The notes beneath the pieces were generated by a model, which was not told where the DNA came from, searched no databases, and saw only the letters and a list, made by a program, of their open reading frames with translations. The translations under genes and the position numbers were made by a program. From an uncultured Bacteroidota bacterium (GTDB lineage: Bacteria; Bacteroidota; Bacteroidia; Bacteroidales; VadinHA17), in the NCBI GenBank assembly GCA_903844815.1, contig CAIMVD010000372.1:19030-83029 (forward strand): a DNA stretch of 64,000 nucleotides. The letters are read 5' to 3'. This document shows, piece by piece, positions 10,299 through 21,052 of the stretch (positions are counted from its first letter, which is position 1; each line of letters starts with the position of its first letter).

Positions 10299-13200
10299 GT
10301 GAAGAAGATATTAGTTTTCTGTTTTTCATTATTGGCGTTTCAGGCTTATGCCCAGAACTATAATGACCGCAGCACTACCGGACCAGTGCCACCGAAAGGA
10401 ATAGATGTTGTGGGTTATGTTTCGACATCTAAAGCCGCTAATGTTACCCAGCTTATATCGGGGGTTCCGGCTTATTTGTGGACGGAAGGTTGCGGACCTA
10501 CTGTTGTAGGTATGCTCGCAGGATATTATGATTCGCATGGTTTTCCAAATCTTTTTCCGGGTGATGCATCAACCAGGACGACAGCTGTTAGTAGTGCCAT
10601 AGCCTCGACGCAACACATCGATGACTACGCCAAGCCTAATGAGAATACGCTTCCGGTGCAGGCCGACAAATCAGAACTTCCGGCAGGTGATGAGCATACC
10701 AACAATTGTATTGCCGATTATATGCTGACATCACGAAGCATAATCGGGAACATCTGGGGATGGAGCAAGGGTGTCGATATAAAACCATCGTGGGAAAACT
10801 ATATTGCAAACTTTACCCCTGAATATACCGGCAGTGCTACCCAGTATTATTACAACAGTTCAACATGGGATACGCTGATCAGCAATATCGATCGCAATAA
10901 ACCGATGCTGCTTCTGGTTGATACAAATACTGACGGACTAACGGATCATTTCGTTATTGCAAACGGATATAAAATAGAGAATGATATAAAATACTATGGC
11001 TGTTTCAATACCTGGGACGTGGTTCAGCACTGGTATCAGTTCCAGCAGATGGCTGCCGGAGTTTCATGGGGTGTTGCCCGATGCTATACTTTTTCAATCC
11101 ATAATAAACTGCCTGTTCCGGCAGGAACAATTACCGGGCCTTCCAATGTTTGCAGAGGTTCTAATCCGGTTGATTACACGGTTCCTGTGATTGCAGATGC
11201 GACTTCATACGTCTGGACTTTGCCTTCGGGAGCGACCGGGACCAGTTCGACAAACAGCATATCCGTTACCTTCGGAACCGGCTCAGTTTCGGGAAATATT
11301 ACTGTGTTTGGGCGTAATTCAAATGGAGACGGAACTGCTTCCTCATTGTCAGTAACAGTTAATACACCACCCTCTGCACCAACTGTTGGGACTGTTACCC
11401 AGCCAACCTGTGCTGTTCCCTCAGGAAGTGTTGTGCTTTCAGGCCTGCCATCGTCTGGAACCTGGACTCTGACAAGAAGCCCTGGAGGAGCCACTTATCA
11501 GGGAACCGGAACCAGTACGACAATATCAGGCCTTTCTACGGGAACTTATGTATTTACCGTGACAAATGCCTCTTCGTGTGTATCTTCATCTTCATCAGAT
11601 GTTTTAATAAATGCAAATCCGGCTAACCCGGCTACTCCTGTTACTACCCTAACCCAGCCTACTTGTTCCGTTTCAACCGGATCTATTCGCATTACCTCGC
11701 CAACAGGCAGTGGAATGACATATAGTATTAACGGGTCAACCTATACTAATACAACGGGAATATTTTCTTCAGTCGCATCAGGAAATTATACAGTTACAGC
11801 TAAGAATTCTTCAGGATGCATATCTTTGGGTGCGTCTGTAGCTATTAATGCCCAGCCCGCAACACCATCAAATCCCGCTGTGACCCTTGTGCAACCTTCA
11901 TGTTTTGTATCAACAGGTACTATAACGATTACTTCACCGATTGGTCTGGGCATGACTTATAGTATTGATGGTTCAACATATTCTAACACGACCGGAATAT
12001 TCGGTTCAGTCAGCTCCGGTACTTACGTAGTAACTGCCAAAAGCTCTTTAGGGTGCATATCCTCAGGTACCAGCACGACAATTAACTCGCAACCATCAAC
12101 ACCCTCAACACCAGCAATAACGCTTACGCAGCCTACATGCTCTGTATCTACAGGAACCATAACAATTACTTCCCCCAAGGCCGTAGGGATGACTTACAGT
12201 ATTGACGGTACAACATACACAAACACCACAGGGATTTTTACCCCGTTGGCAGCAGGAACCTATTCAGTTACCGCTAAGAATTCATCGGGGTGCATCTCAT
12301 CTGCGTCATCTGTTTCTATAAATGTTCAGCCGGCAACTCCTGCTGCACCCGAAGCAACACTTACCCAGCCAACCTGTTCCTTATCAACCGGGACAATTAC
12401 GATTACATCACCAAAAGAGGGAGGTATGACTTATAGCATGAACGGCTCAACATATACAAATACTACCGGTATTTTCAGTGGAATTGTTGCTGGCCCCTAT
12501 ACCCTGACAGCTAAAAACTCTGTCGGGTGTATTTCATCAGGTTCCGGTGTCACAATAACTGCCCAACCCACCACTCCATCATCACCGGTAACGATACTTA
12601 CCCAGCCAACATGTTCATCGTCAACGGGTACTATTGTCATTACTTCTCCTTCCGGAACAGGAATGACCTACAGTATAGATGGGTCAACTTATACAAATAC
12701 AACAGGAACATTTACTTCAGTTGATCCTGAAACATATTCAGTAACTGCCAAAAGTTCAGCTGGCTGTATTTCAACTGGAACAAGTGCAACCATTAATGCA
12801 CAGCCAGCTACTCCTGTTGCTCCTGTTGCCTTACTTACTCAACCATCCTGTTCGGTATCGACAGGAACCATCTCAATAACTTCTCCAACGGGAGCAGGGA
12901 TGACCTATAGCCTTAATGGTTCTACTTACATAAATACAACCGGGACATTTTCATTTGTTGTCACAGGTACCTATACCCTTACAGCAAAGAGCTCTTCAGG
13001 ATGCATCTCTGCAGGAACCTCTGTCACAATTAACCAGCAGCCTGCAACACCATCTACTCCTGACGGCTCAATTGTTCAGCCCGACTGTTCGGTTTCAACC
13101 GGGGTTATAGAAATAACCACGCCAAAAGGGATAGGATATAATTACAGCATTGACGGGAACGACTATACAAATACCTCCGGTCTCTTTACATTAGTTCCTC

Positions 13201-13748
13201 CTGGTACATATACAGTGACTGCCCGGAATCTGGCAGGATGTATTTCCGAAGGAACTGATGTTACTATCATTGCCCATGCCGTTACACCTCAGGCACCTGT
13301 CATATCGCTGACCGACAATATTCTTCATTCCTCGTCAGTAGCAGGTAACAGCTGGTATAATCAGGATGGAATCATTAGTAGTGCAACTGCTCAGGACTAT
13401 ACTGTGATGTTAAGCGGCATTTACTATGCAATTGTTACTAAGAACGGATGCAGTTCGGTTCCTTCCAATTCAATAAACGTTATTATTACCGGGGACGAGA
13501 ACCCTGTTTTGAATGAAATAAGATTAAAAGCTTATCCTAATCCATTTGAAGATGAGCTTATTCTTGAACGGGCAGGAACAATGGAGATAGCAGGCTATGA
13601 GATATTAAATTCACTTGGGCAGGCGATCATTAAAGGGAAAACAGGAGAAAAATCTGTCATTGAAACTTCAGTTTTGCCCAGAGGGGTATATATTCTAAGG
13701 GTAAAAAATGGCAGATCTTATGATCATATTAAAATCATCAGAAAATAG
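10299..13748 (+). CDS. Secreted C39-like peptidase-domain protein with tandem SprB-like repeats and T9SS type A sorting domain
   Basis: GTG start; signal peptide; WTEGCGPTVVGMLAGYYD and DGLTDHFVIANGYK; repeats TQPTCSVSTGTITITSP...; C-terminal LKAYPNPFEDELILE...GVYILRVKNG. Confidence 0.8.
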   Translation: MKKILVFCFSLLAFQAYAQNYNDRSTTGPVPPKGIDVVGYVSTSKAANVTQLISGVPAYLWTEGCGPTVVGMLAGYYDSHGFPNLFPGDASTRTTAVSSAIASTQHIDDYAKPNENTLPVQADKSELPAGDEHTNNCIADYMLTSRSIIGNIWGWSKGVDIKPSWENYIANFTPEYTGSATQYYYNSSTWDTLISNIDRNKPMLLLVDTNTDGLTDHFVIANGYKIENDIKYYGCFNTWDVVQHWYQFQQMAAGVSWGVARCYTFSIHNKLPVPAGTITGPSNVCRGSNPVDYTVPVIADATSYVWTLPSGATGTSSTNSISVTFGTGSVSGNITVFGRNSNGDGTASSLSVTVNTPPSAPTVGTVTQPTCAVPSGSVVLSGLPSSGTWTLTRSPGGATYQGTGTSTTISGLSTGTYVFTVTNASSCVSSSSSDVLINANPANPATPVTTLTQPTCSVSTGSIRITSPTGSGMTYSINGSTYTNTTGIFSSVASGNYTVTAKNSSGCISLGASVAINAQPATPSNPAVTLVQPSCFVSTGTITITSPIGLGMTYSIDGSTYSNTTGIFGSVSSGTYVVTAKSSLGCISSGTSTTINSQPSTPSTPAITLTQPTCSVSTGTITITSPKAVGMTYSIDGTTYTNTTGIFTPLAAGTYSVTAKNSSGCISSASSVSINVQPATPAAPEATLTQPTCSLSTGTITITSPKEGGMTYSMNGSTYTNTTGIFSGIVAGPYTLTAKNSVGCISSGSGVTITAQPTTPSSPVTILTQPTCSSSTGTIVITSPSGTGMTYSIDGSTYTNTTGTFTSVDPETYSVTAKSSAGCISTGTSATINAQPATPVAPVALLTQPSCSVSTGTISITSPTGAGMTYSLNGSTYINTTGTFSFVVTGTYTLTAKSSSGCISAGTSVTINQQPATPSTPDGSIVQPDCSVSTGVIEITTPKGIGYNYSIDGNDYTNTSGLFTLVPPGTYTVTARNLAGCISEGTDVTIIAHAVTPQAPVISLTDNILHSSSVAGNSWYNQDGIISSATAQDYTVMLSGIYYAIVTKNGCSSVPSNSINVIITGDENPVLNEIRLKAYPNPFEDELILERAGTMEIAGYEILNSLGQAIIKGKTGEKSVIETSVLPRGVYILRVKNGRSYDHIKIIRK
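11643..13305 (+). repeat. Seven tandem ~79-aa (~237-bp) SprB-like coding repeats, preceded by one divergent unit (~11395)
   Basis: Seven copies of [TQPTCSVSTGTITITSPxGxGMTYSIDGSTYTNTTGIFxxVxxGTYTVTAKNSSGCISSGTSVTINAQPATPxxP]. Confidence 0.9.
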
Positions 13749-13941
13749 GTCTGGTCCCTTTTTTAGCTTATCTTTTCACTTATAGTGTTAGTGTTTTTCC
13801 AGGGAGATCGTTTTTTGATTAAATACTGGTTTAAGATGATTAACTTTCCTCTTTTGGGCCCTAATCATTAATTGAAATACACCAGAAACATAAAAAGCCT
13901 TATAAAATGGCATCATAAAGGCAATTAACAATAGGGCAGAG

Positions 13942-13972
13942 TTGTTAGAAACATTAAGTTTTTGTAGTTTTG
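13942..13972 (+). promoter_or_regulatory. Candidate Bacteroidota housekeeping promoter (TTG-N20-TAGTTTTG) upstream of the EPS export genes
   Basis: TTG at 13942-13944, TAGTTTTG (TAnnTTTG) at 13965-13972, 50 bp before the ATG at 14022. Confidence 0.4.
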
Positions 13973-14021
13973 AGGCGAATAGAATTCTTTTAGCACGAAT
14001 AATATCAATATTTTAAGAACC

Positions 14022-14789
14022 ATGTTTAAAAACTTAAGATTTAAATTCAGGGCTTTTATTCTTTTTTTTACGGTGGTTTTCGCAGTTTCCTGTGTGCCTG
14101 TGAAAAAGCTGTCATATATAAATGATGTTAAGGAGCTTCAGGCGCCATACATAAATCCTAAAGAGCACAAGCTTATATCTCCTTTTGATAAGATTTACGT
14201 AAAGGTTTACAGCATTGACGAAAAGACAAATCTTCTTTTCGGGTCAAATGAGAATATGAGCTCCACTTCATCAGCCGGTATGATCGGTTATCTTGTTGAT
14301 GAGGCAGGTGACATAAGTTTCCCTTTTGTTGGCAAGATACATTTGACAGGTCTTTCAACAAGTGAAGCCGCTGCAAAAATCAATGAGTCACTGAATGAAT
14401 ATGTACCCACATCGGCGGCAGTCGTAAGGTTTATCGAAAACAGCGTATCAGTCCTTGGAGAGGTTCTTCGACAGGGAACATATACCTTCACTCAGGATAA
14501 AATAACAATCTATGATGCCCTCTCACTTGGTGGCGGGATGACACAGTACGGAAAGCGTAAAGGTATTGTTCTTATCCGGCAGGAAGGTGATAAGATAATG
14601 CATCATACTCTTGATCTTTCCGATTCCAGAATTGCCGAAAAAGAATACTATTACATTCAGGCAAATGACATTATTATTGTTGAACCGTTGAGGTGGGCTT
14701 CGGTTCAATCCTTTAGTAATTTCTATTCTATAATACTTAGTTCAGTGTCAGTGCTTTTGACAATAGCCTTGACTTTCAAGCTTATTTAA
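14022..14789 (+). CDS. Polysaccharide biosynthesis/export lipoprotein (Wza-like)
   Basis: Lipobox AVSC; SPFDKIYVKVYS...GYLVDEAGDISFPFVGKIHLTGLSTSEAAAKI; SVLGEVLRQGTYTF SLBB-like region. Confidence 0.88.
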   Translation: MFKNLRFKFRAFILFFTVVFAVSCVPVKKLSYINDVKELQAPYINPKEHKLISPFDKIYVKVYSIDEKTNLLFGSNENMSSTSSAGMIGYLVDEAGDISFPFVGKIHLTGLSTSEAAAKINESLNEYVPTSAAVVRFIENSVSVLGEVLRQGTYTFTQDKITIYDALSLGGGMTQYGKRKGIVLIRQEGDKIMHHTLDLSDSRIAEKEYYYIQANDIIIVEPLRWASVQSFSNFYSIILSSVSVLLTIALTFKLI

Positions 14790-14923
14790 TTATTAATATA
14801 TGAAACCCATATGACTGACAACTATCAATACATGATAGCAGATTAATTTACAACCGGGCTAAACATGCTCTAAGTAGTCATAAATGTGCGGTTACATCAT
14901 ACAATTGAAATCAAAATTATAAT

Positions 14924-17431
14924 ATGATGAAAAAAAGAAACGAAACAGAGTCATCAAATGCTCTTTTCAAAGAATACCTTTTAAAGGTTTTTTATCTGAA
15001 GTATTTTTACCTCATCTGCATTGCTTTATTGTTAGTAGTGGCTGTCCTGGTAAACCATTATTCTCAAAAGGCCTATCAGATAACTGCGGTTGTCGGCCCA
15101 ACTCAGAATAACAGCGGAAATCTTCTGGCATCCGAAAGCTTTTTCAGCGGCATGGGAGCATATAAACAGGGCAGTAACATAGAGGATGCGATAAACAGTC
15201 TTAACTCCTTTACTTTGATCTCATCCACGGTTAATTCAATGAACCTCGAGGTAGGCTATTTCAGCGAGAAGCCCAATTTCCTTAAGGAGAGGGATGAGCT
15301 TTATCTTAATGGTCCATTTGAGGTTAAGATTGATAAATCACATATTCAGGCCATCGACACCAGATTTTATATCATTTTGCTTAATGATTCCACATTCAAG
15401 CTTAAAGCATTGAATAAAGATGCCTCTCTTTACAATTATATTGATAATAAAGTTGTAAGCGAGAAAGTCTTTGTGACTCATGATTCAAATTACAAGTTCA
15501 GCGAGACAGTTACAAATACTAATTTTAAATTTTCTGTTTCGTTCAATAAGGAGAATCTTCCTAAAGGAAAAAGGGCAAAAGATCTTTTCTTTTTTGAATT
15601 GTACAATTCCGAAGAGATGGCTAAAGGCTATCTTAAAAACATGAAGGTTGAAGCCGTATCAATTCTCGCCTCAATTATTAACCTTCAGTTTACAGGGACA
15701 AATATTGACAAATCAATTGCATTCGTAAATTCCTATCTGAATACCTTTTTGGATGGTAACCTTTCGAAAAAGAACCAGGTTGCAAAGAACACAATCAGTT
15801 TTATCGATTCCCAGATCTCTGAGTTATCAGATTCTCTTTCAAAGTCCGAATCGACGCTCAGAAATTACCGTTCCGCCAATCAGGTCATGGATCTTAGCTT
15901 TCAGGGTCAGAGAACTTACGATCAGATGGCCCAGTTTGAGACGCAGAAGTCAAATCTTGAGGTGCAGGGCAGATATTATGAATATGTGATCAACCTTCTT
16001 CGAACCAACCAGGATTTTTCAGGCGTCGTTCCGCCCAGTTCTGCCAATATTACTGATCCCATCATGAACAAACTGGTCACAGACCTTCTGGCCCTGAATA
16101 CAGAACGATCGGGTATAGCCATGAAGAATAACAATGAGAAGAACCTTTTCCTGGTGCAGGCTGAAAATAAGATCAAGATGCAGAAGCAGGCACTTCTTGA
16201 GAACGTAACAAATAACCTGAATACTATCAATCTCTCACTTAATGAGCTTAACGCAAAGTCGGAAAAGCTTTCCAGAGAAATTTCGAACATGCCAAGGACC
16301 GAAATGAACATGGTAAACATTCAGAGAAAATTCAAACTTAATGATAATATCTTCACCTATCTTTTACAGAAGAGATCTGAAGCCTATATCACTCTGGCAT
16401 CAACATATCCCGATTATGAAGTACTGGAGCCTGCCCGTGAGATCACATCTAAAATTGTCAGACCAAAACCAATAATAAATTACCTGATTGCACTCTTCCT
16501 GGGATTGCTGATTCCTACTATATATCTGATTCTTAAAGATCTTTTAAATGACAAGATCAGCAGCATCTTCGATGTGGAACATTTGCTCGACAGGTCGGTT
16601 TTTGGAATTATTTACTCGAATACCAAGAAATATGAAGCAGTCGTTGTAGAATCCCCCAAGTCGGCAATTGCAGAATCGTTCCGTAATCTCCGCAGTTCCC
16701 TGTTCCTGAAGCTAAAATCGGAACCGACCAGAGTATTGCTTGTCACATCTTCACAACCGGGTGACGGAAAGAGCTTTATATCATTCAATCTGGCAGCATC
16801 TATAGCTTCGGTAGGATATAAAACTGTTCTTATCGACTGCGACCTGAGGCGACCAACCTTGCATATTAAGCTAAATCAGGATAATATGCCTTCTGCAGAT
16901 TTACTTCTGAGAAATTATAAGGATAAGGGGAGACGTTTCCTGGGATTCGGAAGGAAAAATGATCATGGCGATGAAAAGAGGTTTTCAAGCCCAATGATGA
17001 ACCATCGAAGGGAAGATGAAAAAGGCGTTTCAAATTTCATGGCAAAAATGGCAAAGGAGGATGAAATTGTTCAGGAAACATCTATTCCAAACCTTTACTT
17101 CATCCCTGCGGGTCCCATTATCACAAATCCTTCAGAGCTTATCGATAAAGGTGTACTTGATGATCTTGTCGAATCGCTCAGGAATAAATATGACTATGTA
17201 ATTATCGACACCCCTCCTGTAGGACTGGTTGCTGATTCAATACAGCTGATGAAATATGCATCTCAGATACTGGTTGTTTCCAGGATTAACTCTACCCAGA
17301 AGGATATTCTTGTAAACGCACTTACTTCGATGCACATGAATAAGATTGAAAACTATGAGGTGATACTTAATGATCTAGATCTTGAGAAGAGCCCATATTC
17401 AGGCTATAAGAACTACTATCTCAAGGAATAG
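14924..17431 (+). CDS. Polysaccharide co-polymerase / tyrosine autokinase (Wzc/GumC-like)
   Basis: N-terminal Wzz region; Walker A SSQPGDGKSF; Walker A' VLIDCDLRRP; Walker B YVIIDTPPVG; C-terminal Tyr cluster SPYSGYKNYYLKE. Confidence 0.92.
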   Translation: MMKKRNETESSNALFKEYLLKVFYLKYFYLICIALLLVVAVLVNHYSQKAYQITAVVGPTQNNSGNLLASESFFSGMGAYKQGSNIEDAINSLNSFTLISSTVNSMNLEVGYFSEKPNFLKERDELYLNGPFEVKIDKSHIQAIDTRFYIILLNDSTFKLKALNKDASLYNYIDNKVVSEKVFVTHDSNYKFSETVTNTNFKFSVSFNKENLPKGKRAKDLFFFELYNSEEMAKGYLKNMKVEAVSILASIINLQFTGTNIDKSIAFVNSYLNTFLDGNLSKKNQVAKNTISFIDSQISELSDSLSKSESTLRNYRSANQVMDLSFQGQRTYDQMAQFETQKSNLEVQGRYYEYVINLLRTNQDFSGVVPPSSANITDPIMNKLVTDLLALNTERSGIAMKNNNEKNLFLVQAENKIKMQKQALLENVTNNLNTINLSLNELNAKSEKLSREISNMPRTEMNMVNIQRKFKLNDNIFTYLLQKRSEAYITLASTYPDYEVLEPAREITSKIVRPKPIINYLIALFLGLLIPTIYLILKDLLNDKISSIFDVEHLLDRSVFGIIYSNTKKYEAVVVESPKSAIAESFRNLRSSLFLKLKSEPTRVLLVTSSQPGDGKSFISFNLAASIASVGYKTVLIDCDLRRPTLHIKLNQDNMPSADLLLRNYKDKGRRFLGFGRKNDHGDEKRFSSPMMNHRREDEKGVSNFMAKMAKEDEIVQETSIPNLYFIPAGPIITNPSELIDKGVLDDLVESLRNKYDYVIIDTPPVGLVADSIQLMKYASQILVVSRINSTQKDILVNALTSMHMNKIENYEVILNDLDLEKSPYSGYKNYYLKE

Positions 17432-17502
17432 CGATTTATCCGTTTACTTTAACCCGCCTCCGCTTTTTCAGTAGAAGGCTGTGGTTTCTGAAATATTAAT
17501 AG

Positions 17503-17543
17503 AGTGCCTGCCCTTATTTTAATCAAAGAGCAGGCACTTTTAT
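17503..17543 (+). terminator. Candidate intrinsic terminator after the wzc-like gene
   Basis: AGTGCCTGC (17503-17511) / GCAGGCACT (17530-17538) 9-bp perfect stem, 18-nt loop, followed by TTTAT. Confidence 0.5.
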
Positions 17544-17683
17544 AAAGGAATAGTCCGAAGTTTTATCGGGAATGAACTTAAAGATTCCCTTACAGGCGAT
17601 TGGCAAATGCGCTGTATACTTTCATCCTTTATATTTCGTTATACTATGACATGATTTATTTGTATCCATTTAAATATCTAAAA

Positions 17684-20600
17684 ATGAATCTTTTCATTAT
17701 CAGATTGAAATGCTGGTTGGTTATGTTGTTTTTAATGATAAGTTATTCATTGTCTGCAACTAATTATTTTTTAAGTAATTCTGCAGGAAATGATGCTTCC
17801 GATGGCAGGACGATAGCAACAGCGTGGAAGTCAATTTCAAAGGCAAATTCAAAAGTATTTTCTGCAGGAGATTCAATTTTTCTTAAAAGGGGAGATGTAT
17901 GGAGGGAATTATTAACTGTAACTACTTCAGGTACTTCTGCATCTTATATCTATTACGGCAGATTTGGAACAGGAGATAATCCTAAAATACTTGGTTCTGA
18001 AGTTGCTACATCATGGATTGATCAGGGAGGCAATGTGTGGAAATCAGCAAATACTTTTATAAATCCTGCTAATGTTGGTGAATACGGGACTGAAATATTT
18101 TTTGAAAACAATGATGGATCGGTTTCATGGGGAAGATATAGCACAACATTGTCAGGTGTTTACAACTGGAATTGGTCGTCGAATTATATCTATGTTTACA
18201 GCACTGAGAATCCCTCCACGAAATTTAAGTCGGTTGAGATCCCACAGAGATCCTCTATAATTGGACTGAACGACAAGAACTACATCCATATTGACGGGAT
18301 AGATCTATATTATTGCGGTATGTCGGGTGTCACTTATTCGGCATACCCGATGATAAAACTGACAGGATTAATAATTGAAAACTGTAAGATCGCCTATGTT
18401 TCTACAAAAAACTCGGAAGCAGGGTATGGAATAGATGCAACTTACTGCGATATGATAGTGAGGCATTGCGAGATCCACGATTGCGGGAGAAGGTCAATTT
18501 CACAGCACCTGTATGGTAACTATACTGCAACAAATATTCTTATAGAAGATAATTACTTCCACGACGGGTGGCATACAACAGGCCCCGACTTCAGCGTGGG
18601 GGCAAGCGGCACAACGGGAAGCATTGACGGGGTCATTGTTCGAAGGAACAAGTTCTACGATCCTCCAAACACTTCTGCATTCTCAGAACATATCTTCCTT
18701 CAGAATTATCTCTATTCATCCCTTCAGTCGCAGGTTAAAAATGTTTACATTTATTCAAATATCTTCATTTCCCCTTCGGCCAATTCCATCAATATGGAAG
18801 GTACTCAGAGCGTTTTTATTTACAATAATGTATTCTACAATCACAATATTTCCGGAAAGGCTGCCCACATATGGATAGACAACAACAACAGTTCGGTAAA
18901 GGTGAAAAACAATATATTTTACTCCACTTCAACCAGCGATATTGGCGGGACAGAACTATTTATGCGCACCGGGCAGAATCTGGCGAATGTGGATGCTAAT
19001 TACAACCTCTATTACAGGGTAAATAGCACCTTTAGAATTATCGATAAGGAAGGAATTGGATCTTTCAATATGACCCAGATTGCACTTGTAAGAAGCCAGC
19101 TCGGGCTTGAAAAAAACTCGCCTGTTCCTGCAAATCCGCTTTTTTTGTCAAGCACAGATTACCATGTCCAGGGTGGTTCTCCTGCCATTGCATCCGGTTT
19201 GGCCATCGATGCTGTTGTGTCAGATTTTGAGGGCAAGGCTTTTTCAAATCCGCCAAATATCGGATGCTATGCAATTCCGGTTGGTACGGCAGAATTGGTC
19301 TATATAAGTTCTTCTGTTGAGAATGCATCTCCTTCGGTGCTTGAGATATCATTCAGTTCATTTCTTGCCGTTCCGGCACCTCCAGCCTCTGCATTCACAG
19401 TACTCGTAAATGGAATTGCCCGAATTGTTAGTCTTGTCTCTATCTCCGGAACCAAGGTACAACTAACGCTACCGGGTCCTGTTGTATATAATGATGTAAT
19501 AACAGTAGCTTATGCCAAGCCTGCCACAAATCCTTTACTGAGCACTTCGGGCCAGCAGGCAGCCTCATTTGCTGCCAAAACAGTTTCAAATAATGTAAGT
19601 CTGGTTGTTGTTTCGATTCCGGTTTATTTCAGTTCTTCTGTCGATAACAGTAACCCTTCTATCCTCGCAATGACTTACGACAACACCCTTGTGAGCCCTG
19701 CACCTGCTTCTTCAGCATTTTATGTTACTGTGAATTCTGTACAGAGGCCTGTAAGCCTTGTTACCATAGCCGGATCCAGGGTTCTTCTTACACTGGTAAC
19801 ACCAGTTGCTAAAGGCGATGTTATTAAGGTATCTTATACCAAACCATCCTTAAATCCTCTGCGGACTGCTTCAGGCGGACAAGCTGTTAGTATAAGTGCT
19901 ATGCCGGTCAGCAACAATGTTGGAACGGTTAATATTCCGCCGGTTATCAAAATAAATTATAAGAAGAACGTTTTTTCAGGTTTCATCGAACGCCTCGATG
20001 CATCGGGAACAACTGATCAAAATAATGATAATCTAACTTTTTACTGGATTGTCCCTTCAACAGTATCTGTTTCATCAAGAAGCAGTTCAGTTCTCAGTTT
20101 CCTGGCTCCAATTGTAAAAGCCCCGGAAACTTTTGAATTTACCCTCAATGTTTCCGATGGGAAGTCTGTTCAGTCAGTGAGTGTTGAAGTTCTCATTCAG
20201 CCCTACCAGCCTGAACTTGGTGTGCTTCCGGTAATGAGTATGGAATCTGATGGGTATATTGAATCTGACAACCCCGCCAATGTTCTGGATGGAAATCAGG
20301 GAACATGGTGGTCTTCGCAGGGAGAGGATCACTGGCTGGTTACAAGTCTGTCCAATCCAAGCCAGATAAGTTATGTCCTTTTGTCCTTTCCTGAAAGCCC
20401 TGTAGATTCATATCATTTTGATATCTACGCTTCGACTGATGACATCAGTTGGGATCCCGTATTAATAAATGCAGTTTCCTGCGCGTTTTCAGGTGATTAC
20501 CAGGTTTTTGAGTTTCCCTTAGCGCAGCGTGAGACACCCTATTCATACGTCAAGCTTTTAGTTCATGGTAACGCTGGCTCTGATATGAACTATGTTTCAG

Positions 20601-20905
20601 AATTCAGGACATTCGGGATTCAGCAGATTCCTGATGAAGCAAAAGGCATTAAGATGACTCTGTTTCCGAATCCGGCTAATAATTACTTCAGGTTACTGCT
20701 TTCTGAAGAGCCTCCTGTGCCTTACCTTATAAAAATAATTAACATGAACGGGGTTGTGGTATATGAAAAAACAGTGGAGACAACTGAAACTTATATCTAC
20801 TTGCCCGTAAGTCTCAGGTCGGGAGCTTATATAGTAGAGTTATTTTCAGGAAAAACCCTGGTGGTGAAGAACCGGCTGATTATCCATGAGCTTAGGTCAA
20901 AATAA
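17684..20905 (+). CDS. Secreted beta-helix protein (paralog 2) with 2 SwmB-like repeats, PKD/cadherin-like domain, F5/8C-like domain and T9SS sorting domain
   Basis: Start placed at ATG 17684 within ORF 17600-20905 (MNLFIIRLKCWLVMLFLMISYSLSA signal); RHCEIHDCGRRSISQHLYGNYTATNILIEDNYFHDGWHTTGPDFSVG; C-terminal LFPNPANNYFRLLL...GAYIVELFSG. Confidence 0.87.
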   Translation: MNLFIIRLKCWLVMLFLMISYSLSATNYFLSNSAGNDASDGRTIATAWKSISKANSKVFSAGDSIFLKRGDVWRELLTVTTSGTSASYIYYGRFGTGDNPKILGSEVATSWIDQGGNVWKSANTFINPANVGEYGTEIFFENNDGSVSWGRYSTTLSGVYNWNWSSNYIYVYSTENPSTKFKSVEIPQRSSIIGLNDKNYIHIDGIDLYYCGMSGVTYSAYPMIKLTGLIIENCKIAYVSTKNSEAGYGIDATYCDMIVRHCEIHDCGRRSISQHLYGNYTATNILIEDNYFHDGWHTTGPDFSVGASGTTGSIDGVIVRRNKFYDPPNTSAFSEHIFLQNYLYSSLQSQVKNVYIYSNIFISPSANSINMEGTQSVFIYNNVFYNHNISGKAAHIWIDNNNSSVKVKNNIFYSTSTSDIGGTELFMRTGQNLANVDANYNLYYRVNSTFRIIDKEGIGSFNMTQIALVRSQLGLEKNSPVPANPLFLSSTDYHVQGGSPAIASGLAIDAVVSDFEGKAFSNPPNIGCYAIPVGTAELVYISSSVENASPSVLEISFSSFLAVPAPPASAFTVLVNGIARIVSLVSISGTKVQLTLPGPVVYNDVITVAYAKPATNPLLSTSGQQAASFAAKTVSNNVSLVVVSIPVYFSSSVDNSNPSILAMTYDNTLVSPAPASSAFYVTVNSVQRPVSLVTIAGSRVLLTLVTPVAKGDVIKVSYTKPSLNPLRTASGGQAVSISAMPVSNNVGTVNIPPVIKINYKKNVFSGFIERLDASGTTDQNNDNLTFYWIVPSTVSVSSRSSSVLSFLAPIVKAPETFEFTLNVSDGKSVQSVSVEVLIQPYQPELGVLPVMSMESDGYIESDNPANVLDGNQGTWWSSQGEDHWLVTSLSNPSQISYVLLSFPESPVDSYHFDIYASTDDISWDPVLINAVSCAFSGDYQVFEFPLAQRETPYSYVKLLVHGNAGSDMNYVSEFRTFGIQQIPDEAKGIKMTLFPNPANNYFRLLLSEEPPVPYLIKIINMNGVVVYEKTVETTETYIYLPVSLRSGAYIVELFSGKTLVVKNRLIIHELRSK
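19291..19930 (+). repeat. Two tandem SwmB-like coding repeats (~105 aa each)
   Basis: Units ELVYISSSVENASPSVLEIS... and IPVYFSSSVDNSNPSILAMT..., each ending VSNNV. Confidence 0.85.
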
Positions 20906-21052
20906 AGCCCTATTCACCGCGAGAAAGTCTTAATAGTTGATTATCTCTTGATTTTCCCCCGGGACCCGGCATACTATTATCCTTCAAATTCTGTTATATC
21001 ATCGTATAATTTTTTTTTGTATCTTTATAAAAATCTAAAAATTAATTTTCTA

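Noticed and set aside
11174-11494. 106-aa antisense ORF in the SprB-like repeat gene
   Set aside because: Low-complexity antisense shadow; no start context or family.
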